Below are positions 1 to 4,861 of a stretch of DNA of 6,657 bases, in pieces. The notes beneath the pieces were generated by a model. The model did no database searches and was not told where the DNA came from. It worked only from the letters and a program-made list of their open reading frames with translations. The DNA is from Pedosphaera sp. (GTDB taxonomy: Bacteria; Verrucomicrobiota; Verrucomicrobiia; Limisphaerales; SXTU01): NCBI GenBank assembly GCA_009695395.1, contig SIBB01000206.1, positions 1-6,657 of the forward strand, read 5' to 3'. A program made the position numbers and the translations under genes. The stretch's first letter is position 1. Each line of letters opens with the position of its first letter.

Positions 1-630
1 GGTGCTGGTCATGCCGCCACCGTGGCGGGTGTGATAGGGGTATTGAAACACCCCGCCGGCGGCGGTGTTCCAAGTTAGCCGGACCGGATTGTCCAACCCG
101 CCAGCCTGCGTGTCGATGAGGCCGCCGTTCCCCTTCTCGATGTGCGTCCAGTAAATGCCGGGGGTGTTCATCTGCGAGGCGCGCAAGGCGAACGCGGCGG
201 CGGCGGCGGACGAGGTGTCACGAAACAGATGGCGGTTGGCGAGGAAGTTTTGGACATAGGGGAAACCGTAGGTGGCGGTGTCCTTCTCGGCGGGACACCG
301 GTAAATCTTCGGCTCGTTGGTAGTGGCCCCGATGTAGCGCATCAAGAGCATGGACCAGCAGGTGGGGTCCAGAAACGTGGCCGCACTGGTCGCCCGGTTG
401 CCAAAGGGGAACTTGTCGTCGTAGTCGCCCACGTAGAGCATCGTGCCCAAGCCAAGCTGCCGGTTGTTGTTCATGCACTTGGTCTGAAGACTCTTCGCCT
501 TGGCCTTGCTCAGCGCGGGCAGAAGCATTCCTGCGAGGATCGCAATGATAGCGATGACTACGAGCAGTTCGATGAGGGTGAACGCTGTAGCTGCGGGATC
601 GAAGCCACGGGCGGGCGTGGGAACTTTCAT
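1..630 (-). CDS. Type II secretion-like pseudopilin, prepilin N-terminal methylation domain (partial, C-terminus off window)
   Basis: The minus strand is open from an ATG at 628-630 to the window edge, giving 210 residues with no stop. Residues 1-16 are a short leader. A class III signal follows: FTLIELLVVIAIIAILAG, the hydrophobic helix of prepilin-like proteins, with the conserved Glu at position 5 of the predicted mature protein. The next blocks, LLPALSKAKAK and KCMNNNRQLG, are typical of the large pseudopilin families of Verrucomicrobia and Planctomycetes. The last visible residues, RHGGGMTST, fit the start of the C-terminal H-X9-DG motif (His203), whose DG would fall just outside. An in-frame TAG at 640-642 (plus-strand cta) fixes the start to this ATG. 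No Shine-Dalgarno sequence is visible. The protein is expected to be processed by prepilin peptidase and anchored in the inner membrane. The residue before the cleavage site is Ala, not the usual Gly. Its specific role is unknown, because these genomes carry many such proteins. Confidence 0.9.
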   Translation of the reverse strand, partial: MKVPTPARGFDPAATAFTLIELLVVIAIIAILAGMLLPALSKAKAKSLQTKCMNNNRQLGLGTMLYVGDYDDKFPFGNRATSAATFLDPTCWSMLLMRYIGATTNEPKIYRCPAEKDTATYGFPYVQNFLANRHLFRDTSSAAAAAFALRASQMNTPGIYWTHIEKGNGGLIDTQAGGLDNPVRLTWNTAAGGVFQYPYHTRHGGGMTST

Positions 631-658
631 AGTGTGCAGCTATGGACGGGTCGTAACT

Positions 659-701
659 GGGCGCGATTCGCTGTCTTTCGCGCCCGCCCGCGATGGGCGC
701 G
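659..701. repeat. Three-segment inverted repeat GGGCGCG/CGCGCCC/GGGCGCG upstream of icd
   Basis: GGGCGCGA at 659-666 is a perfect 8-bp inverted match to TCGCGCCC at 678-685 (11-nt spacer). GGGCGCG recurs at 695-701, so the middle segment could pair with either outer one. The array lies between the divergent pseudopilin and icd genes. It could be an operator or an alternative-pairing RNA leader, or simply a product of high GC content. The pairing is seen; the function is not established. Confidence 0.45.
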
Positions 702-712
702 TGCCAAACCGC

Positions 713-741
713 TTGCCGCGCAAAACTCCCTCCGCTACAAA
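713..741 (+). promoter_or_regulatory. Candidate sigma-70 promoter for icd
   Basis: TTGCCG at 713-718 and TACAAA at 736-741 are separated by exactly 17 nt. Each matches the -35 or -10 consensus at 4 of 6 positions. Transcription from here would start near 748 and give a leader of about 58 nt before the icd ATG at 806. The spacing is right and the position plausible, but two 4/6 matches arise easily by chance. This is only the best candidate I can find in the divergent gap. Confidence 0.28.
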
Positions 742-769
742 CGCGTCCTCTTTGCGCGGTCCGCCGCGC
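716..769. repeat. Nested inverted repeats CCGCGC/GCGCGG/CCGCGC in the icd leader
   Basis: CCGCGCAAA at 716-724 is a perfect 9-bp inverted match to TTTGCGCGG at 751-759. The GCGCGG part of the second arm (754-759) can instead pair with CCGCGC at 764-769 across a TCCG tetraloop. The outer arms lie across the candidate promoter, one over its -35 hexamer and one just past its expected start site. The compact hairpin would sit at the 5' end of the icd transcript. No T-tract follows, so it does not look like a plain terminator. Confidence 0.45.
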
Positions 770-770
770 G

Positions 771-805
771 ACACAACTAAAAAACTTTCAACTCTCAACT
801 CCCCC
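771..805 (+). promoter_or_regulatory. G-free 5' leader directly before icd start, no Shine-Dalgarno
   Basis: The 35 bases immediately upstream of the icd ATG contain no G and include CAACT three times (774-778, 789-793, 796-800). There is no GGAGG-like element. A G-free stretch is striking in DNA this GC-rich. It should leave the initiation region unstructured, which suits Shine-Dalgarno-independent initiation. The base composition is seen directly; the initiation mechanism is inferred. Confidence 0.45.
789..800 (+). repeat. 12-nt repeat CAACTCTCAACT, copy 1 of an inverted pair around icd
   Basis: CAACTCTCAACT here is the exact reverse complement of AGTTGAGAGTTG at 2311-2322. This copy ends 5 nt before the icd start; the other lies 144 nt after its stop. 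The motif is a low-complexity CAACT/CTCAACT pattern and may belong to a dispersed intergenic repeat family. Confidence 0.5.
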
Positions 806-2167
806 ATGCCCTACACCACCTGCACCGTCCCCACCGGCGGCAAAATCACCATCACCAACGGTAAACTTAATGTCCCCCCCAACCCCATCATCCCCTTCAT
901 CCGGGGCGACGGCACCGGCCCCGACATCTGGGCCGCGTCCGTGCGCGTGATGGATGCCGCCGTGGAGAAGGCTTACGCCGGTCAGCGCAAGATCGCGTGG
1001 ATGGAAGTCTTCGCGGGCGAGACCGCCTTCAAGCAGTTCAACAACTGGCTGCCCGACGACACCGTGGAGGCCTTCCGCGAATTCCTCGTCGGCATCAAAG
1101 GCCCCCTCACCACGCCCGTCGGCGGCGGTATCCGCTCGCTGAATGTCGCGCTGCGCCAGATGCTCGACCTCTACGTTTGCCTCCGCCCCGTGCAGTATTT
1201 CACCGGCGTCCCCAGTCCCGTGAAGCGCCCCGAACTCGTGGACATGACCATCTTCCGCGAGAACACCGAGGACATCTACGCGGGCATCGAGTTCGCCGCC
1301 GGCTCGCCCGAGGCCGCGAAGGTGCTGGCGTTCCTCGAACAGGAATTCCCGAAGGACTTCAAAAAAATCCGCTTCGGCACGCAGCAGGCCGGCATTGACT
1401 ACATGAAGCTCGCCGCGCCTGACCACTCGCCCAAGAGCGCCGAGGTCTGCGTCGGCGTCGGCATCAAGCCCGTCTCGGCGATGGGCACGATTCGCTTGAT
1501 GAAGGCCGCGGTAGACTACGCCCTGCGCTTCAAGCGCAAGAGCGTCACCATCGTGCACAAGGGCAACATCATGAAATTCACCGAGGGCGCCTTCCGCGAC
1601 TGGGCCTACAACGCCTCCGAGCGCATCTACGGCGACAAGGTTTACACCTGGTCGAAATGGGAACGCACCAAGAAGGAAAAGGGCGAGGAAGCCGCCAACG
1701 CCGAGCAGAAGGCCGCGCTCGCCGGCGGCGCCATCCTCATCAAGGACGCCATCGCGGACATCGCGCTCCAGCAGGTGCTCACTCGCCCGACGGACTTCGA
1801 TGTCATCGCCACGCTCAATCTCAACGGTGATTACCTCAGTGATGCCCTCGCCGCGCAGGTCGGTGGCATCGGCATCGCGCCCGGCGGCAACATCAACTAC
1901 GTCACCGGCCACGCCATCTTCGAGGCCACGCACGGCACCGCGCCCAAGTATGCCGGCAAAGACCAGGTCAACCCCGGCTCCGTCGTCCTCTCCGGCGAGA
2001 TGATGCTGCGCCACCTCGGCTGGACCGAAGCCGCCGACCTCATCCTCAAAGGCCTCAACGGCGCGATCGCCAGCAAGCGCGTCACCTACGACTTCGCCCG
2101 CCAGATGGACGGCGCGACCGAGATCAAATGCTCCGCCTTCGGCGACAACATGATCGCGCACATGTAG
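806..2167 (+). CDS. icd: NADP-dependent isocitrate dehydrogenase
   Basis: This 453-residue protein oxidatively decarboxylates isocitrate to 2-oxoglutarate in the cytoplasmic TCA cycle. Substrate residues match E. coli Icd: Ser111, Asn113, Arg117 and Arg127 (E. coli 113/115/119/129), and Arg151 and Tyr158 in FRENTEDIYAGIE. Lys252 and Asn254 lie in VHKGNIMKFTEG, and the metal-binding aspartates are Asp318, Asp342 and Asp346. The NADP determinants are kept (HGTAPKY with Lys381-Tyr382, and Tyr428 and Arg432 in VTYDFARQMDG), so NADP specificity is likely. The region around 275-310 resembles the longer Bacillus-type insert. A further insertion of about 26 residues lies near 183-217, making the protein longer than the 416-423 residues of E. 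coli or B. subtilis. The frame is open back to 500, but homology begins near this ATG, so 806 is the start. No Shine-Dalgarno sequence is present. Ser111 is the equivalent of the AceK phosphorylation site; no kinase gene is visible here. Confidence 0.97.
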   Translation: MPYTTCTVPTGGKITITNGKLNVPPNPIIPFIRGDGTGPDIWAASVRVMDAAVEKAYAGQRKIAWMEVFAGETAFKQFNNWLPDDTVEAFREFLVGIKGPLTTPVGGGIRSLNVALRQMLDLYVCLRPVQYFTGVPSPVKRPELVDMTIFRENTEDIYAGIEFAAGSPEAAKVLAFLEQEFPKDFKKIRFGTQQAGIDYMKLAAPDHSPKSAEVCVGVGIKPVSAMGTIRLMKAAVDYALRFKRKSVTIVHKGNIMKFTEGAFRDWAYNASERIYGDKVYTWSKWERTKKEKGEEAANAEQKAALAGGAILIKDAIADIALQQVLTRPTDFDVIATLNLNGDYLSDALAAQVGGIGIAPGGNINYVTGHAIFEATHGTAPKYAGKDQVNPGSVVLSGEMMLRHLGWTEAADLILKGLNGAIASKRVTYDFARQMDGATEIKCSAFGDNMIAHM

Positions 2168-2177
2168 GCGCAGCGGG

Positions 2178-2192
2178 CGGGGCAATTCCCCG
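2178..2192 (+). other. Small hairpin just downstream of icd stop
   Basis: CGGGG (2178-2182) and CCCCG (2188-2192) form a perfect 5-bp stem with a CAATT loop, starting 11 nt after the icd stop codon. No T-tract follows (AAAACGGG), so it is at most an mRNA 3'-end stabiliser or a weak pause site. Confidence 0.3.
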
Positions 2193-2213
2193 GGAAAACG
2201 GGTGGCAAGAAAC

Positions 2214-2243
2214 GAGGGGCCACCTCGCGCGCCTTCGCCCCTC
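2214..2243 (+). other. Second GC stem-loop after icd
   Basis: GAGGGGC (2214-2220) pairs perfectly with GCCCCTC (2237-2243) around a 16-nt loop. It lies 47 nt past the icd stop and has no T-tract. It may contribute to 3'-end processing or may be chance in GC-rich DNA. Confidence 0.25.
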
Positions 2244-2310
2244 CTCCGAGGAAGGTAGGCGCGCTGCGCGGTGAAGTCGGTGACGCTGGTCTGAGCGTGG
2301 GGGACACGGA

Positions 2311-2322
2311 AGTTGAGAGTTG
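2311..2322 (+). repeat. 12-nt repeat AGTTGAGAGTTG, copy 2 of an inverted pair around icd
   Basis: This is the exact reverse complement of CAACTCTCAACT at 789-800. It is followed by the related TGAGGGTGAGGG, so the local sequence is a degenerate purine-rich repeat. Confidence 0.5.
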
Positions 2323-2332
2323 AGGGTGAGGG

Positions 2333-2370
2333 AAGGTGCTGGGTTCGTCCGCTCCGCACTTTTTCTTTTT
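2333..2370 (+). terminator. Possible intrinsic terminator for icd
   Basis: AAGGTGC (2333-2339) can pair with GCACTTT (2356-2362) with one G-T wobble, around a 16-nt loop in which GG and CC could extend the stem. The stem runs into TTTTTCTTTTT (2360-2370), the clearest T-tract in the window. The position, 166 nt after the icd stop, is rather far but still upstream of the next gene. The core stem is short, so this is a moderate call. Confidence 0.38.
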
Positions 2371-2490
2371 GCCGTTCGCCTTTCACATCCCCCCCCTGCC
2401 CCACCTCAGATTCTCTGCTGGCTTGCCTTCGGCGTAGCGAGTTTGCAATCTTTCGAGACTTAACCGCCCTGAACCGTTTCTCAAACGCGA

Positions 2491-3150
2491 ATGAAAACTA
2501 CCATCGAAGGCGCGCCGTCGTTCGCCTACCTGCACGTTGACCTCGACCCCGGCGAGAGCGTCATCGCCGAGTCGGATGCCATGTCCAGCATGGCGGCGGA
2601 CCTCGGGATGCAGGCGAAGCTCAACGGCGGCTTCTTTTCCGGCCTGGCCAAGAAATTTCTCGCCGGCGAGTCGCTTTTTGTGAACGTCTTCACGAATGCC
2701 GCCGCCGGCCCGCGTCGCGTGACGCTCGTGCAGGGCACCCCCGGCAACATGCGGGAGGTGCAGCTCAACGGCACGACGCTGTGTCTCCAGCCCGGCGCTT
2801 ACGTCGCGTCCACACCCGGTCTCAAGCTCGCCCTGCGCTGGGCGGGCTTGGTCAGCGGCATCGCGCGTGAGGGTTTTTTCAAGCTCACCGTCACCGGCAC
2901 CGGCACGCTCTGGTATGGCGCGTATGGCGAGATGCTCGAGCGGCAGGTGGAGGGCGAATACATCGTGGACACCAGCCACCTCGTCGCCTACGAGCCGCAG
3001 ATGAAGCTCAAGCTGCAACTGGCCGGCGGCATCTTCTCCAGTCTCTTCGGCGGCGAGGGCTTCGTCACGCGCGTCGAGGGCAAGGGGAAGATTGTCATTC
3101 AAACGCGCAGCCTCAGCGGCCTTGCGAGCTGGCTCAACCCCCGCATTTAA
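2491..3150 (+). CDS. AIM24 family protein, paralog 1 of 3 (TIGR00266-like)
   Basis: This 219-residue protein consists of a single AIM24 (PF01987, formerly DUF124) beta-rich domain. The opening PSFAYLHVDLDPGESVIAES is the family N-terminus, with the conserved PGE near residue 20. FLAGESLFVN follows at 56-65, then YIVDTSHLVAY at 157-167, GGEGFV at 187-192 and a QTRSLSGLASWL tail at 204-215. Its two downstream paralogs have a second SGESxF motif. Here that position reads GIAREGFF (123-130), so the acidic residue is retained in altered surroundings. No signal peptide or membrane segment is visible, so it is presumably cytoplasmic. The family has no agreed biochemical function; its name comes from yeast AIM24, a mitochondrial protein. 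This is the first gene of a tight three-gene cluster, and its TAA is 1 nt before the next ATG. No Shine-Dalgarno sequence precedes it, and the start fits the family's N-terminal length. Confidence 0.9.
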   Translation: MKTTIEGAPSFAYLHVDLDPGESVIAESDAMSSMAADLGMQAKLNGGFFSGLAKKFLAGESLFVNVFTNAAAGPRRVTLVQGTPGNMREVQLNGTTLCLQPGAYVASTPGLKLALRWAGLVSGIAREGFFKLTVTGTGTLWYGAYGEMLERQVEGEYIVDTSHLVAYEPQMKLKLQLAGGIFSSLFGGEGFVTRVEGKGKIVIQTRSLSGLASWLNPRI

Positions 3151-3151
3151 C

Positions 3152-3829
3152 ATGGACATTCAACTCCTCTCCCGCCCCGGCAACGCCGCCGCGCGCGTCG
3201 TGCTCTCGCCCGGCGAGCATCTCACCACGGAATCGGGCGCGATGATTGCGATGAGCGACTCGCTCGAGCTCACCACGAGCACGCACAAGCGCGGCTCCGG
3301 TTCGCTCTTCGCCGCCGCCAAGCGCTTCCTCGCGGGCGAGTCGCTGTTCCTGAACCATTACTCCGCCAGCTACGCCAGCGGCGAAGTCTTCCTCGCCGCC
3401 ACGCTCCCCGGCGACATGCTGCGCTACGATTTGCGGGGCGAAAACCTCATCGTGCAGTCCGGCTCGTTCGTCGCGTGCGAGAGCAGCGTCAACGTCAACC
3501 TCGGCTGGCAGGGATTTAAGTCGTTCTTCTCGGGCGAGAGCGCCTTCTGGCTGCAAATCAGCGGCACCGGCCCGGTCATCATCTCCAGCTTCGGGGCGAT
3601 TTATCCCATCGAGGTGGATGGCGACTACATCGTGGACACTGGGCATATCGTCGCGTTCCAGGAGACGCTGAACTTCAGCATCACCAAGGCCGGCGGAAGC
3701 TGGATGACCGCCATCCTCGGTGGCGAGGGCTTGGTCTGCCGCTTCTCCGGTCGCGGCACGGTCTGGTGCCAGAGCCACAACGCAAAGGGCTTCGGCATGG
3801 AGCTGGGCCCCGAACTGAAGCCGCGCTGA
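3152..3829 (+). CDS. AIM24 family protein, paralog 2 of 3
   Basis: This 225-residue protein is again one AIM24 domain. The family features are SPGEHLTTESGAM at 19-31, FLAGESLFLN at 59-68, FFSGESAFW at 125-133, YIVDTGHIVAF at 159-169 and LGGEGLVCRF at 189-198. The C-terminus differs from its neighbours: the QTR-x-L-x-x-x-ASW tail is replaced by CQSHNAKGFGMELGPELKPR. The frame is open upstream to 3092, but those codons overlap the end of paralog 1. The ATG at 3152, 1 nt after the preceding TAA, gives the expected family start, so translational coupling or reinitiation is likely. There is no Shine-Dalgarno sequence. No transmembrane or secretion signal is seen. Divergence from paralogs 1 and 3 is large, which implies an old duplication and probably distinct roles, possibly as subunits of a hetero-oligomer (inference). 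Confidence 0.9.
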   Translation: MDIQLLSRPGNAAARVVLSPGEHLTTESGAMIAMSDSLELTTSTHKRGSGSLFAAAKRFLAGESLFLNHYSASYASGEVFLAATLPGDMLRYDLRGENLIVQSGSFVACESSVNVNLGWQGFKSFFSGESAFWLQISGTGPVIISSFGAIYPIEVDGDYIVDTGHIVAFQETLNFSITKAGGSWMTAILGGEGLVCRFSGRGTVWCQSHNAKGFGMELGPELKPR

Positions 3830-3853
3830 ACCGACCTCCACTCGAACCACTCC

Positions 3854-4777
3854 ATGCAAATCCACATCTCCCGCACCGGCGTTTCGGAAGGCCCGTTCCC
3901 CGTCGAGCAAGTCCGCCGGATGCTCGCGTCCGGCGAACTCAAGCCCACCGACCATGTCTTCCACGAAGGCCTCACCCAGTGGGTCACGGCCGCGCAATCG
4001 CCCGCGCTCGCCGTCGCCGGCGGACCGCCCCCTCTTCCCAAAGCCGGCCCGCCGCCGCTGCGTGCCGCCGCCGCTGGCCTGCTCACCGCCGGTTACAGCA
4101 CGGACCCGCGCCGCGAGTTCGACTACTTGATTGAAGGCCGCCCCGACTTCGCCTTCCTCACCGTGCAAGTCCCCGCGAACCAGACCGTCAAGGTCGAAGC
4201 CTCCGCGATGGCGACGATGGACACGAACATGGAGATGAAGACCAAGATGCGCGGCGGCCTCTCGCGCCTGCTCACGGGCGAGAGCATTTTCGTCAACGAG
4301 TTCACCGCCGCGAACGCGCCCGGCAGCATCGGCATCGCGCCCGGCGCGCCCGGCGATTTGGAGCACGTCTATCTCGACGGCGATACGATTTACTTGCAGA
4401 GCAGCGGCTTCGTCGCCAGCGGCATGGGCGTGACGCTCGACAGCAAATGGCAGGGCTTGAAAGGCTTCTTCTCCGGCGAAAGCCTTTTCCTCATCAAGTG
4501 CTCGGGCAAAGGCGACCTCTGGTTCAACACCTACGGCGCGATGTTCTGCGTAAACGTCACGGGCAGCTACGTGGTGGACACCGGCCACATCGTCGCCTTC
4601 ACCGACGGCCTGCAATACGAGGTCGGGCGCATCGGCGGCTACAAGTCGCTGTTCTTTTCGGGCGAGGGTTTCGTGTGCCGCTTCCGTGGGCAGGGGAAGG
4701 TCTGGATTCAAACGCGCAAGCTCGGCGCATTCGCGAGCTGGGTCTGGCCCTTCCGTCCGGTGGAGCGGAGCAATTAA
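3854..4777 (+). CDS. GYF_2 (DUF4339) domain fused to AIM24 domain, paralog 3 of 3
   Basis: This 307-residue protein has two parts. Residues 1-48 form a GYF_2/DUF4339 module: SEGPFPVEQVRRMLASGEL, then DHVFHEGLTQWVTAA, the family's G-P-[FY]...L-x-x-G-x-[LI]...V-x-x-x-G-x-x-x-W pattern. A flexible proline-rich linker (about 56-69, PPPLP and PPPL) leads to an AIM24 domain from about residue 97. That domain has LLTGESIFVN (139-148), FFSGESLFL (205-213), YVVDTGHIVAF (239-249), FSGEGFVCRF (268-277) and a QTRKLGAFASWVWPF tail. GYF-type domains commonly mediate protein contacts, so this paralog may recruit a partner. It starts 24 nt after paralog 2, without a Shine-Dalgarno sequence, and is almost certainly in the same operon. 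The domain calls are firm; the adaptor role is inferred. Confidence 0.9.
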   Translation: MQIHISRTGVSEGPFPVEQVRRMLASGELKPTDHVFHEGLTQWVTAAQSPALAVAGGPPPLPKAGPPPLRAAAAGLLTAGYSTDPRREFDYLIEGRPDFAFLTVQVPANQTVKVEASAMATMDTNMEMKTKMRGGLSRLLTGESIFVNEFTAANAPGSIGIAPGAPGDLEHVYLDGDTIYLQSSGFVASGMGVTLDSKWQGLKGFFSGESLFLIKCSGKGDLWFNTYGAMFCVNVTGSYVVDTGHIVAFTDGLQYEVGRIGGYKSLFFSGEGFVCRFRGQGKVWIQTRKLGAFASWVWPFRPVERSN

Positions 4778-4861
4778 CGCGACGCCGTGCCAGCCATCGT
4801 GGCGGAAGTCGGCGGCAGCCAAGCGGCTTGAAGCCCCACCCCTCGCTGTTACCCTCGGCCC

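Larger units (their letters stand above)
2168..2490. other. 323-bp non-coding region between icd and the AIM24 operon
   Basis: No convincing gene is seen on either strand. The first half is GC-rich and contains two stem-loops, then the second copy of the 12-nt inverted repeat. The second half is strongly pyrimidine-rich, with TTTTTCTTTTT at 2360-2370 and a run of eight C at 2389-2396. It should hold the icd terminator and the promoter of the AIM24 genes. I could not find a convincing -35/-10 pair for the latter; TTGCCT at 2423-2428 has no good -10 partner. Confidence 0.6.

Noticed and set aside
142..780. 212-codon plus-strand frame at the left end
   Set aside because: It is antisense to the pseudopilin, which has an unmistakable prepilin N-terminus. 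The plus-strand translation matches nothing I recognise.
500..805. N-terminal extension of icd by 102 codons
   Set aside because: The extension overlaps the opposite-strand pseudopilin, shows no IDH-like sequence and would make the protein far longer than its family. Homology begins near the ATG at 806.
788..2404. 538-codon open frame on the minus strand over icd
   Set aside because: It is the antisense shadow of a clearly genuine icd gene, has biased low-information composition and no family motif.
3092..3151. Earlier start for AIM24 paralog 2
   Set aside because: The 20 extra codons overlap the end of paralog 1 in another frame and have no family similarity. The ATG at 3152 gives the normal domain start.
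4778..4861. Promoter or terminator before the dehydratase
   Set aside because: TTGAAG (4828-4833) has only a poor -10 partner (TACCCT) close to the start codon, and the CAAGC/GCTTG mini-palindrome has too small a loop to form a stable terminator.
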